A stretch of 64,000 nt of DNA, taken from assembly GCF_001718315.1 (NCBI RefSeq), contig NZ_CP013362.1:62001-126000 (forward strand), read 5' to 3'. Source of the stretch: Burkholderia diffusa (lineage in GTDB: Bacteria > Pseudomonadota > Gammaproteobacteria > Burkholderiales > Burkholderiaceae). How positions within the stretch are numbered: position 1 is the first letter of the stretch; each line of letters opens with the position of its first letter. This document shows, in pieces, positions 18,031 to 27,615 of the stretch. The notes below the pieces were generated by a model. The model did not search any database. It was given only the letters and a program-made list of their open reading frames with translations, and was not told the origin of the DNA. A program made the position numbers and the translations under genes.

Positions 18031-18480
18031 ATGAGCAGACGGTTCGCTTCGATCGCGTTGATCGCCGCCGGCGCGTGGTTCGCCTGCGGAAACGCTCGCG
18101 CGGATTGTTTCGACGAGGCCGCGCGGTACCAGAAGGTCAATCCGCTGATCCTGCGCGCGATCGCGTGGCAGGAGTCGCGCAACCGGCCCGACGCGCTGAA
18201 CAAGAATACGAACGGCTCGGTCGACTACGGCCTGATGCAGATCAATTCGATCCACCTGCCGACGCTGTCGCGCTACGGCATTGGCCGCGACACGCTGATG
18301 CAGCCGTGCAAGAACGTGTACATCGCCGCGTGGCATCTGCGCCAGAAGATGAATCGCTACGGCAACACATGGCAGGCCGTCGGCGCTTACCATTCCGAAA
18401 CGCCGTCGCTGCGCGACAAGTACGCGCGGCAGATTGCGGCAATCCTGGCCCAGTGGAAGCTGCTGCCGCCCGAGCAGTGA
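18031..18480 (+). CDS. Periplasmic lytic transglycosylase (SLT domain, IpgF/IagB-like)
   Basis: A 149-residue protein from ATG 18031. This start gives a proper signal peptide (MSRRFASIALIAAGAWFACGNARA) while upstream in-frame codons do not. The mature part is a goose-lysozyme/SLT fold: AIAWQESRNRPDALNKN carries the catalytic Glu, VDYGLMQINSIH is the GLMQ motif and AVGAYHS the C-terminal motif. Two cysteines (DCFDEA and QPCKNVY) fit the small IpgF/IagB-type enzymes. These cut peptidoglycan glycan strands, often to let secretion machines through the wall. Its position next to gspD suggests a link with type II secretion, but this is inference. Confidence 0.88.
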   Translation: MSRRFASIALIAAGAWFACGNARADCFDEAARYQKVNPLILRAIAWQESRNRPDALNKNTNGSVDYGLMQINSIHLPTLSRYGIGRDTLMQPCKNVYIAAWHLRQKMNRYGNTWQAVGAYHSETPSLRDKYARQIAAILAQWKLLPPEQ

Positions 18481-18654
18481 CGCGGCGCCGCAGCGCACGG
18501 CCGACGCCGCGCTGCTCGGCCGGCGCGCGTTTGATGCACAATGCGAGTCTCACGCCGCGATTTCGACCGGCCCCGGGCGACCGGCTCCGGGCCGATCGCG
18601 CCCCGCCAGGGCGCCGCGGCCGCGTTTCCCTCTTTTCCGTTGGTGCAAATCGCT

Positions 18655-19950
18655 ATGAATCCGGCAATGAACCAGCCGTTGCCCGTCACCGTGCTGTCCG
18701 GTTTCCTCGGCGCCGGCAAGACCACGCTGCTTAATCACATCCTCGCGAACCGCGCGGGCCTGAAAGTCGCCGTGATCGTCAATGATCTCGCGGCGGTCAA
18801 CATCGACGCGTCGCTCGTGCGCGATGCGCAGGCGCTGTCGCATGTCGAGGAGCGTCTCGTCGAGATGTCGAACGGCTGCATCTGCTGCACGCTGCGCGAC
18901 GACCTGCTCGTCGAGATCCGCAATCTCGCGGCGGAGGGCCGCTTCGATGCGATCGTGATCGAATCGACCGGCATCGCGGAGCCGATGCCGATCGCCGAAA
19001 CCTTCACGTTCGTCGACGACGACGGCGCGTCGCTGTCGAGCGTCGCGCGGCTAGACACGCTCGTCACCGTGGTCGACGCCTACAATTTCCTGCGCGACTA
19101 CGGCTCCGACGACGCGCTCGCGGCGCGCGGCATCGCCGCATCGGACGAAGACGATCGCACGCTCGTCGAGTTGCTGATCGAGCAGATCGAATTCTGCGAC
19201 GTGCTGGTCATCAACAAGGCCGACCTCGTCGGCGCGGACGAACTCGCGCGCCTGCAGCGCATTCTTGCGCGGCTCAACCCGCGCGCGCACCAGGTCGTGT
19301 CGACGTTCGGCAACGTGCCGCTCGTCGAAGTGCTGAACACCGCCCGCTTCGATTTCGACGAAGCCGCGAATGCGCCGGGCTGGCTCGCATCGCTCGATCA
19401 CGATCACACGCACGGCGACGATCCGCATCACGCGCACGTGCATGGCGAGGCCGACGAATTCGGCATCGGCAATTTTGTTTACCGCGCGCGCCGGCCGTTT
19501 CATCCGGCACGGCTCTGGGCGCTGCTGCATCAGGAGTGGCCGGGCGTGCTGCGCAGCAAGGGCTTCTTCTGGCTCGCGACGCGCAACGACATCGCGGGTT
19601 CGCTGTCGCAGGCGGGCGGTGTGTGCCGGCATGGCCCCGCAGGCCTCTGGTGGGCCGCACAGGATCGCGCGGAATGGCCGGACGACGACGAGCTGCTCGC
19701 CGAAATTCGCGCGGAGTGGCAGGGCGACCTCGACGACCGCTCGGTCGGTGATCGCCGTCAGGAGCTCGTGCTGATCGGCATCGGGCTCGATGCCGACGCA
19801 TGGCGCGCGAAACTCGACGCATGCCTGCTCACCGATGCGGAATTCGCGCTCGGCGCAACTCAATGGAGCGCATTCGACGATCCGTTCCCGGCATGGGATG
19901 TCGATGCGCACGACGACGACGATCCCGACGCGCAGATCGTGCATGCGTAA
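18655..19950 (+). CDS. CobW/COG0523-family G3E GTPase (putative metallochaperone)
   Basis: A 431-residue protein from ATG 18655; another ATG four codons later is possible. The P-loop GFLGAGKTT lies at about residues 16-24, the metal-binding CxCC motif is in NGCICCTLRDD, followed by ESTGIAEP and the guanine specificity motif NKAD. A histidine-rich loop (DHDHTHGDDPHHAHVHGEAD) lies at about residue 245, then the CobW C-terminal domain. COG0523 proteins insert or deliver metals, often zinc, using GTP. No zinc-uptake or Zur-like context is visible, so the metal is open. It ends before the bidirectional terminator shared with hupB. Confidence 0.88.
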   Translation: MNPAMNQPLPVTVLSGFLGAGKTTLLNHILANRAGLKVAVIVNDLAAVNIDASLVRDAQALSHVEERLVEMSNGCICCTLRDDLLVEIRNLAAEGRFDAIVIESTGIAEPMPIAETFTFVDDDGASLSSVARLDTLVTVVDAYNFLRDYGSDDALAARGIAASDEDDRTLVELLIEQIEFCDVLVINKADLVGADELARLQRILARLNPRAHQVVSTFGNVPLVEVLNTARFDFDEAANAPGWLASLDHDHTHGDDPHHAHVHGEADEFGIGNFVYRARRPFHPARLWALLHQEWPGVLRSKGFFWLATRNDIAGSLSQAGGVCRHGPAGLWWAAQDRAEWPDDDELLAEIRAEWQGDLDDRSVGDRRQELVLIGIGLDADAWRAKLDACLLTDAEFALGATQWSAFDDPFPAWDVDAHDDDDPDAQIVHA

Positions 19951-20038
19951 CGCACGGTAAAAAACGCGCGGCGAAAGGCAACCGTTAAATCTTGCAAGAG
20001 TGGCGCGAACTGTGGCGAAAATGCCGCGCGCGCCCAAC

Positions 20039-20067
20039 AAAAAACCCGCCTGAAGGCGGGTTTTTTT
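20039..20067. terminator. Bidirectional Rho-independent terminator
   Basis: Six-bp stem CCCGCC/GGCGGG (20045-20050 and 20055-20060) with loop TGAA, an A-run before it and seven T after it. It can stop hupB on the minus strand and the GTPase gene on the plus strand. Confidence 0.85.
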
Positions 20068-20084
20068 CTGGAACAGGCGCTGGA

Positions 20085-20363
20085 TTAACGCTTGTTGACG
20101 GCGTCCTTGAACGCCTTGCCAGCCGTGAACTTGACCGTCTTGGCTGCCGGGATCTTGATGGTTTCGCCCGTCTTCGGGTTGCGGCCCGTACGTGCTGCGC
20201 GCTTGCCCGAACCGAAGCTGCCGAAGCCGATCAGCTGAACCGCATCACCCTTCGACACGGCCTTCTTGATGACTTCGAGCAGCGTGTCCAGCGTTTCGCC
20301 GGTTTGAGCCTTGCTGGCGCCCGTTTGGGCGGCGACGGCGTCGATCAGTTCCTGTTTGTTCAT
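20085..20363 (-). CDS. hupB: Nucleoid-associated protein HU
   Basis: A 92-residue DNA-bending protein, typical HU length. [22 protein letters not shown] forms the helical dimer part, the beta arms carry [22 protein letters not shown] with the conserved RNPKTG tip, and [15 protein letters not shown] closes the fold. AAGGAA precedes the start. HU compacts the nucleoid, and in E. coli it also helps DnaA open oriC, which is of interest given the candidate origin 2.4 kb away. It has its own promoter and terminator, so it is monocistronic. Confidence 0.98.
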   Translation of the reverse strand: MNKQELIDAVAAQTGASKAQTGETLDTLLEVIKKAVSKGDAVQLIGFGSFGSGKRAARTGRNPKTGETIKIPAAKTVKFTAGKAFKDAVNKR

Positions 20364-20413
20364 TAAGGTTCCTTTTTCAGGTTAGGTTTGACACGAACAG
20401 CGCGAACGCGCCG

Positions 20414-20441
20414 ATTATACGTGCGCGAACCGTGCCGTCGA
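20414..20441 (-). promoter_or_regulatory. hupB promoter (-35/-10)
   Basis: On the minus strand a perfect TATAAT (20414-20419) is preceded by TCGACG (20436-20441, 4/6 match to TTGACA) with a 16-bp spacer. It would give a leader of about 40-45 nt before the hupB ATG. The rest of the 20364-20752 gap shows no gene; a TATGAT at 20531-20536 facing mnmC lacks a -35 at workable distance. Confidence 0.6.
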
Positions 20442-20752
20442 GAGTCAGACTCCGACGACACAGCGCCGAATCCTGGCCCGCGCGACGTGCCGTCCGGCTT
20501 GCCGGCGGCCACCCCGCGGTACGGCGTTGCTATGATAGCGCAGCGCAAACCCAATAACGACAAGGGTTTCAAAGATTTTCATCGGTATTTCGCCGAATGA
20601 ATCGTCGATTGCCCGTTTTTTGACCTGCGCCAACCGGACAGGATACGCAGCCGGGTCCGCCGTCGCGCAACGCCGTTGGTTTTTGCCAACGGCCGACCGG
20701 ACGCCTCCGCGCAATCCCTTGCCAGGCTTGGCTGCCACGTTTTTTGTTTCGC

Positions 20753-22711
20753 ATGCCCGACCGACTCGTTCCCGCCACGCTCGTCCGCCGTGACGACGGC
20801 ATTCTCGTCTCGCCCGAGTATGGCGAGCTCCCTCGCGACGCGTCGCGCGCACGCGCGCACGCCGGCCGGATGCTCGCCGGCAACGGGCTGCCGGCCCGCT
20901 GGCAGGGCCGCCGGACGTTCACGATCGTCGAGACGGGTTTCGGTGCAGGCGGCCGGTTTCTCGCGACGTGGGCCGCGTGGCGCGACGATCCCGCACGCTG
21001 CGAGCGGCTGCATTTCGTCGCAATCGAACCGCATCCATTCTCGCGTGAGGACCTGCGGCGAGCCGCTTCATATATCGTTGCGAACACAACCATTTCCGAA
21101 AGTGTCGATGCACTGGTCGCTGCGTGGCCGATGCACGTACCCGGCCTGCACCGTCTCGAATTCGACAAAGGCCGCGTGGTGCTCACGCTCGCGTTCGGCG
21201 ATGCGCACGGCATGTTGCAACAGCTCGTCGCCCGCGCGGATGCGTTCTATCTCGGCAATGCGGTGCAGGCCGCGCACGGCGATCTGCTGTCGCCCGACAT
21301 GACGCGCGCACTCGCGCGCATCGCAGGCGATGGGGCGACCTATGCGACGCATTCTCGCGACGACGCGTTGAAACAAGCGCTCGAAGAAGCAGGTTTCACG
21401 AGTCGCGACGTCGACGATTGCGCAGGTGAGCCCGCGTTACGCGTCGGCGAATACGCACCGCGCTGGCGGATGCGCCGGCACGAACCACCGCGCGCATTGC
21501 CGGTTGCCGCGCGCGATGCGATCGTGATCGGCGCAGGTCTGGCGGGCTGTGCGGTCGTCGAACGGCTCGCCGCTCGTGGCTGGAACGTCACGCTGATCGA
21601 GCGGCACGCGCGGATCGCCAGCGATGCATCGGGCAATCCGGCCGGCGTATTCCATCCGCTGATGACGCGCGACGACAACGTCGCGAGCCGGCTCACGCGC
21701 AGCGGTTTCATGCATGCGCTCGCACGCTGGCGCGCGCTCGAGCGTGCGGGCCACGCGTTCGCGCGCAGCACACGCGGGATGATCCATCTCGCGGAATCGG
21801 CCGACGATTTCGTGCGGATGCGCGATGCGTTCGACGCGCTCGGCGCGCCGTCCGACTACGTATCGTTGCTCGACACCGACGCCGCGCGCGCGCATCTGAA
21901 CCTGCCTGTCGCACATGGCGGCCTGCTGTTTCCGCACGGCGGCGCCGTATGGCCGGCAGCGCTCTGCGCTGCGCAGGTCGCGGCGTCCGGCGAGCGCGTG
22001 AAGCTGCTGGCCGGCACTGAAGTCGCTCGACTCGAGCGTGATGGCGACACGTGGCGCGCTGTCGATGCGGCAGGTGCGACGCTTGCGGAAGCACCGGTCG
22101 TCGTGCTCGCGAACGCGGGCGATGCCGTGCGTCTCGCCGGCCTCCGGCATGTGTCGCTGCAACCGGTGCGCGGCCAGCTCACGCTGCTGCCACCCGGCAG
22201 CACGGCGCCGCTGCCGTGCCCGGCGATTGGCGACGGCTACGCGGTGCCGCTCGACGACGGCACGCTGCTGATCGGTGCGACGTTCGAACCCGACGACCTC
22301 GATCCAGCGCTTCGCACCGCCGGACATGTCGAAAATATCGCGCGCGTGCGGCATTTGCTGCCCGGCCTGATCGGCGAGTTGCCGGACGTCGGGACGCTGC
22401 GCGGGCGCGTCGCGTTTCGCTGGGTCGTCGCGGACCGTGTGCCGGTGATCGGCCCGCTTGCCGATGAAGCGCTGACCGTCGCGAACGCACGCGCGCTAAG
22501 CGGTGCGAAGGCGCGCGACCTGCCACGCACCGCGGGCCTCTACGGCGCATTCGGCTACGGCTCGCGCGGCCTGGTGTGGGCGGCGCTCGGCGCCGAGCTG
22601 ATCGCGTCGCAACTCGAAGGCGAGCCGCTGCCGCTCGAGCGCGAACTCGCCGATGCCGTCGACCCGGCCCGGTTCCTGATCCGCGCGCTGCGCGGCCGCC
22701 AGATAGGCTGA
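20753..22711 (+). CDS. mnmC: Bifunctional tRNA-wobble-uridine modification enzyme MnmC
   Basis: A 652-residue two-domain enzyme completing 5-methylaminomethyl-2-thiouridine in tRNA. The ATG at 20753 is preferred to a TTG three codons upstream. The N-terminal MnmD methyltransferase domain has its SAM loop in VETGFGAGGRFLATW (about 59-73). The C-terminal FAD domain starts at about residue 255 with VIGAGLAGCAVVERLAARGW and removes the carboxymethyl group from cmnm5(s2)U made by MnmEG. Length fits the fused enzyme of proteobacteria. mnmG, which makes its substrate, is also in this window at 49809. Confidence 0.95.
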   Translation: MPDRLVPATLVRRDDGILVSPEYGELPRDASRARAHAGRMLAGNGLPARWQGRRTFTIVETGFGAGGRFLATWAAWRDDPARCERLHFVAIEPHPFSREDLRRAASYIVANTTISESVDALVAAWPMHVPGLHRLEFDKGRVVLTLAFGDAHGMLQQLVARADAFYLGNAVQAAHGDLLSPDMTRALARIAGDGATYATHSRDDALKQALEEAGFTSRDVDDCAGEPALRVGEYAPRWRMRRHEPPRALPVAARDAIVIGAGLAGCAVVERLAARGWNVTLIERHARIASDASGNPAGVFHPLMTRDDNVASRLTRSGFMHALARWRALERAGHAFARSTRGMIHLAESADDFVRMRDAFDALGAPSDYVSLLDTDAARAHLNLPVAHGGLLFPHGGAVWPAALCAAQVAASGERVKLLAGTEVARLERDGDTWRAVDAAGATLAEAPVVVLANAGDAVRLAGLRHVSLQPVRGQLTLLPPGSTAPLPCPAIGDGYAVPLDDGTLLIGATFEPDDLDPALRTAGHVENIARVRHLLPGLIGELPDVGTLRGRVAFRWVVADRVPVIGPLADEALTVANARALSGAKARDLPRTAGLYGAFGYGSRGLVWAALGAELIASQLEGEPLPLERELADAVDPARFLIRALRGRQIG

Positions 22712-23386
22712 TCTCGCTGGTCGAATCCTCACAGTGCTTCGATTTTTTCGCGCAAGGTTATCCACTCGACGCTGTGGATAACCGCGCGAATTCCGCACGC
22801 AGTTCGTGTGCAATCACAGTGGACGTAAACTGGGCAACTCGGCACAGTCATCGGGCGGCCCGAAAGTTGCTCAACTCAAACCTCTGTGAGCAAACAGCCT
22901 GTGCAACGGGTTATGGCTGTGCCAACACCTTGATCTTGTTGCGTAAACCGAAGTTATCCACAGAACTGTGCGCGCCTTGTTAACTTCTACTACGTATATA
23001 TACAAGTAAACCATTGAAACCAAAGACCTGTGACGCCTCACAGGCCCGCGAGTCGATTCGGTCGGTTCCGGAGCGAAAAAGCTGTGGCACAATCGGTTTC
23101 CTTCGCGTTCGTTCGGCCAGGCGCCGGACATGCTTCAATGGAACGGTCGGCACGTTTTCGAATCTGAATCTTCGAGACTGCGCAGTCCGTTCACACACCA
23201 GGCCGACAATCCAGATCGGCAGCCTGAACGACAGTTCCGCCGGACGGCGGAAAAAGGCGGATCCCATGTCCCGCCGTCGTCGACCACAACAATCACATTC
23301 GGGGCGATACCCAGCCGGCGCGCATCTCATTTCTGACGCTTGAACCCGCGCCGCTGGCGATTGCTTCCAAAGGAGAAGTCACCACG
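22712..23386. other. Candidate chromosome 1 replication origin (DnaA boxes, AT-rich element, methylation motifs)
   Basis: A 675-bp non-coding region. It has a 10-bp perfect inverted repeat GGTTATCCAC/GTGGATAACC (22756-22765 and 22774-22783) holding two DnaA boxes, 22758-22766 (one mismatch) and 22773-22781 (perfect, minus strand), and a third perfect box TTATCCACA at 22954-22962. About 15 bp on is a 44-bp stretch near 70% A+T (22978-23021), a possible unwinding element. Four GTWWAC sites lie at 22825, 22943, 22979 and 23006, and twelve CACAG/CTGTG pentamers between 22730 and 23086. Open frames at 22980-23343 look spurious. The genes of the region diverge from here. dnaA itself is not in the window. 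Its use as an origin is inferred. Confidence 0.6.
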
Positions 23387-24601
23387 ATGAAGTCGGCGTT
23401 CTCATTCCTGCCCAACTGGCCGCTCGCGCCGGATGCCGTGTTCTGGGCCGGGCTCGCGTTGTTCGCGGCCGGTCTGTGCGGCGAGCTGTGCTACCGCGCA
23501 TGGCGGTTGCCGCGCATCACCGGCTATGCGGTGATCGGCCTCATCGCCGGTTCGTTCGGATTCGGCGTGATCGACGCGAGCACCGACGAAACCTCGCGGC
23601 TGCTGATCGACGTCGCGCTCGGCCTGCTGCTGTTCGAACTCGGCAGTCGCCTCGACCTGAAATGGATTCGCCGCAATCCGTGGCTCATTGCGTCGAGCCT
23701 TGCCGAGGCGACGCTGACGTTCGTGCTCGTGCTGTTCGTGATGCTCGCGCTCGGCGTGTCGGGCATGGTCGCGCTCGTGCTGTCGGCGATCGCGATCGCG
23801 ACATCGCCGTCGATGGTGATCCAGCTCAAGACCGAATTGCGCGCGGAAGGGCAGGTGTCGCAGCGCCTCATCACGCTGACCGCGCTGAACAGCGTGTACG
23901 CGATCGTGCTGACCAAGCTCGTTACGAGCTGGCTCCATCAGGAGGCGTACGGGAACGTTTTCGCGACGATCCTGCAACCCGTCTACCTGATCGCCGGTTC
24001 GTTCATCGTCGCGTACCTCGTCGCGCGTGCATGCAATTACCTGTTCCGTCACATGACCTCGACGATGCGCGACGAGCATTCGTTCGTCGCGCTGTTCGGG
24101 CTCGTGATGCTCGCGATCGCGGTGGCGCAGGCGCTGAAGCTGTCGACGCTGCTCACGCTGCTGCTCGCCGGCATCATCGTGAAGAACCTCGAAGCGCGGC
24201 CGCAGCTGTGGCCCGAGCATTTCGGCACGGCCGGCTGGCTGCTGACGGTGGTCCTGTTCGTGCTGACGCTCACGTCGTTCACGTGGGGCGACATCGCACT
24301 CGGCGGGCTGCTCGCGATCGTGCTGATCGTCACGCGACTCGTCGCGAAGCTGGCCGGCGTCGTCGCGTTCGCCAAGCCGAGCGGTATCGGGATGAAGCAG
24401 GGCATCGCGCTCGGCATCGCGCTCACGCCGATGTCCGCGCTGTCGTATCTGCTCGTCGACGACACCTACCAGCTCTATCCGAATTTCGACCCGCACCTGC
24501 GCGCGATCGTGATGTGCACGATCGTGATTTTGCAGCTCGTCAGCCCGTTCGTCGTCTACCGCTGCCTGTCGGCGGTCAGCGAACGCAGCGACGGCAACTG
24601 A
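23387..24601 (+). CDS. Kef/CPA2-type cation:proton antiporter
   Basis: A 404-residue integral membrane protein with about 11-12 hydrophobic segments and the Na+/H+ exchanger domain fold. GELCYRAWRLPRITGYAVIGLIAGS and LLLFELGSRLDLKWIRRNP match the CPA2 (KefB/C-like) N-terminal region. It lacks the C-terminal TrkA-N/RCK domain of true KefB/KefC, so gating by NAD or glutathione is not expected. A strong AAGGAG precedes the ATG. The next gene, ybdK, follows after 15 bp and is probably co-transcribed. Transported ion unknown (K+ or Na+). Confidence 0.85.
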   Translation: MKSAFSFLPNWPLAPDAVFWAGLALFAAGLCGELCYRAWRLPRITGYAVIGLIAGSFGFGVIDASTDETSRLLIDVALGLLLFELGSRLDLKWIRRNPWLIASSLAEATLTFVLVLFVMLALGVSGMVALVLSAIAIATSPSMVIQLKTELRAEGQVSQRLITLTALNSVYAIVLTKLVTSWLHQEAYGNVFATILQPVYLIAGSFIVAYLVARACNYLFRHMTSTMRDEHSFVALFGLVMLAIAVAQALKLSTLLTLLLAGIIVKNLEARPQLWPEHFGTAGWLLTVVLFVLTLTSFTWGDIALGGLLAIVLIVTRLVAKLAGVVAFAKPSGIGMKQGIALGIALTPMSALSYLLVDDTYQLYPNFDPHLRAIVMCTIVILQLVSPFVVYRCLSAVSERSDGN

Positions 24602-25732
<1,131 letters not shown>

Positions 25733-26237
25733 AAAAATGTTTTGCAGATTACAGGCTCGACCGCGCGGCGATTCGCTGAACGCCATTCGACGCCGATTCG
25801 TGCGTGGCGCGTCGCCAGTCGTCCTGAGAATCTGTGGATAACCCGATATTCCGCTTCAAAGTCAACGCTCTGCGGGATGGACAACCCGGTGGATCGGTGC
25901 GCTCGGCGCGATGGCCGATTCGAACAGGAAAATGTTTGCGCGTTCCGTCGCGGGGCCGGCAGGGATTGCCGGCACAACGAAAAAATCCGGTTATCCAGCG
26001 ATTTTCCACAGAATGAAGGGGATAACTTAGCTGTGCGATTTTCCGCTCTCGCTTAGAATGTCGGCTTTGCGGACACCGGAACGACCTGTGTCTCACCGGT
26101 CGCCGCGAACGCGACCGCCGCGTGTGCCTCGCGACGGCCGTGTCGACGCTCTTCAACGAGCGTCTGTTTTGAGATAGACATTCGATCTCCACACTACGGC
26201 TGCTCGGCGATCCGGGCGGCGGCAAAGCGAAAAGACT
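25733..26237. other. Second intergenic DnaA-box cluster
   Basis: A 505-bp gap without a gene. It holds a perfect DnaA box on the minus strand at 25833-25841 (TGTGGATAA) and three weaker ones close together: TTATCCAGC at 25991-25999, TTTTCCACA at 26002-26010 and AGGGGATAA (minus strand) at 26017-26025. CACAG/CTGTG pentamers occur at 25832, 26007, 26031 and 26087. TAGAAT at 26054-26059 could be a -10 for the downstream marR, without a good -35. With the region at 22712-23386 it brackets the antiporter-ybdK pair. Confidence 0.45.
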
Positions 26238-26876
26238 ATGAGCGAAGGCGTTTACGGGAATCAGGCTTCGGGACGTGTGACCCACAGCTTGCTGCGGTTG
26301 AGTACGGCCATGCGAAGCCAGGCATGGGATTGGGCGGAAGGTGCAGGCCTCACGCCGACGCAGGGCGAGATCCTCGTGCTGCTGCTGCAACGCAAGGGCC
26401 CGATGCGGCTCGGCGAAATCGCGCGCGAGACGCAGCTCACGGCTGCGACCACCAGCGATGCGGTCAGTACGCTCGAGACGAAGGGACTCGTCGAGAAGCG
26501 TCGCGCACTGGACGACGGCCGTGCGCTCGCCGTGCGCCTGTCGGCCCGCGGCCGTACCGCGGCGAAGAAGGCGCTGCAATGGCCTGAATTCCTGACGAAA
26601 GCGGTCGGCAAGCTCGGCGCGGACGAACAGGGCGCGCTGTACCGCGCGTTGCTGAAGACGCTGCGCGAACTGCAGGTGGCCGGTGCGACGCCGCCGCAGC
26701 GCATGTGCCTCACGTGCACGCATTTCCAGCCGGGCAAGCAGTCGAAGAAGACGGTGCATCACTGCGCGGCGCTCGATCTGTCGATGGCCGACAGCGACCT
26801 GCGTCTCGACTGTTCGGTGCACGAAGAAGCCGACGCGGCGACGCAAAAGAAGACCTGGAAGGTGTTCGCCGGCTGA
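26238..26876 (+). CDS. MarR-family regulator with Cys/His-rich C-terminal extension
   Basis: A 212-residue protein, longer than usual MarR (about 140-160). Residues 1-150 form the winged-helix fold (LTPTQGEILVLLLQRKGPMRLGEIARE, then the recognition helix TTSDAVSTLETKGLVEKRR and wing DDGRALAVRLSARG). The extension carries C157 and C160 (CLTC), H174-H175-C176 and C192 with H195, a pattern able to bind zinc or an iron-sulphur cluster. Start ATG 26238 has only a weak ribosome site. The next gene, a glutamine amidotransferase, follows after 25 bp. Ligand and targets are unknown. Confidence 0.85.
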   Translation: MSEGVYGNQASGRVTHSLLRLSTAMRSQAWDWAEGAGLTPTQGEILVLLLQRKGPMRLGEIARETQLTAATTSDAVSTLETKGLVEKRRALDDGRALAVRLSARGRTAAKKALQWPEFLTKAVGKLGADEQGALYRALLKTLRELQVAGATPPQRMCLTCTHFQPGKQSKKTVHHCAALDLSMADSDLRLDCSVHEEADAATQKKTWKVFAG

Positions 26877-26901
26877 CGTCCGTCGATCGACCGGGAGGCC
26901 G

Positions 26902-27615
26902 ATGATGAACGCGGAAGTGGTGGCGATCCGCCACGTGCATTTCGAGGACCTCGGCAGCTTCGAGCAGGTGCTCGGGGCGCGCGGGCGGCGGGTACGCTAC
27001 GTCGACGTCGGATCGTCGCGCGTCGAGGCGCTCGACGCGCTCAAGCCGGCGCTGCTCGTGATGCTCGGCGGGCCGCTCAGCGTGTACGAGGATGCGCAGT
27101 ATCCGTCGATCGCGCCGCTCGCGGCACTCGTGCGCCAGCGCATCGACGCCGGACTGCCGATTATCGGTGTCTGCCTCGGCGCGCAGTTCATCGCACGCGC
27201 GCTCGGTGCGCGCGTCTATCCGGCCGCGCAGAAGGAACTCGGCTGGGCGCCGCTGACGCTCACCGACGCCGGCCGCGCATCGCCGCTGCGCCATCTCGAC
27301 GGCGCGGCAACCTCGATGCTGCACTGGCATGGCGATACGTTCGATCTGCCGGGCGGCGCGATTCATCTCGCATCGACACCCGCGTGCCGCCACCAGGCGT
27401 TCACGTGGGGGCAACACGTGCTCGCGTTGCAATGTCATCCTGAAATCCGCACCGACCGTTTCGAACCCTGGCTGATCGGCAACGCAGGTGAAATCGCGTC
27501 GACGCCCGGCATCGACGCGCGCCAGTTGCGCGCGGATACCGTTCAGCACGGTCCGGTGCTGGAGACGGCCGCGCGGCGCATGTTCGGCGAGTGGCTCGAC
27601 AGCGTCGGGCTTTGA
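26902..27615 (+). CDS. Class I glutamine amidotransferase (GMP-synthase-like)
   Basis: A 237-residue GATase1-fold protein. The start at 26902 (MM; the second Met is also possible) follows GGGAGG. LVMLGGPLSVYED forms the oxyanion region, IIGVCLGAQFIARALGA has the nucleophile Cys in the GxCxG elbow, and ALQCHPE supplies the His-Glu part of the triad. Free-standing proteins of this group are annotated as glutamine amidotransferases of unknown acceptor; some cleave gamma-glutamyl compounds. It follows the MarR gene closely and is likely in one transcript with it. The substrate is unknown. Confidence 0.87.
   Translation: MMNAEVVAIRHVHFEDLGSFEQVLGARGRRVRYVDVGSSRVEALDALKPALLVMLGGPLSVYEDAQYPSIAPLAALVRQRIDAGLPIIGVCLGAQFIARALGARVYPAAQKELGWAPLTLTDAGRASPLRHLDGAATSMLHWHGDTFDLPGGAIHLASTPACRHQAFTWGQHVLALQCHPEIRTDRFEPWLIGNAGEIASTPGIDARQLRADTVQHGPVLETAARRMFGEWLDSVGL

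Noticed and set aside
20531..20536. TATGAT as an mnmC promoter
   Set aside because: The only TTG-like -35 (20499) is 26 bp away, too far for a sigma-70 promoter.
22980..23343. Short open frames on both strands in the 22.7-23.4 kb gap
   Set aside because: They overlap each other and the AT-rich and DnaA-box features, have no ribosome sites and no recognisable protein pattern.
23387..24601. Glutathione-gated KefB/KefC
   Set aside because: The protein ends after the membrane domain; the RCK/TrkA-N domain needed for glutathione gating is missing.
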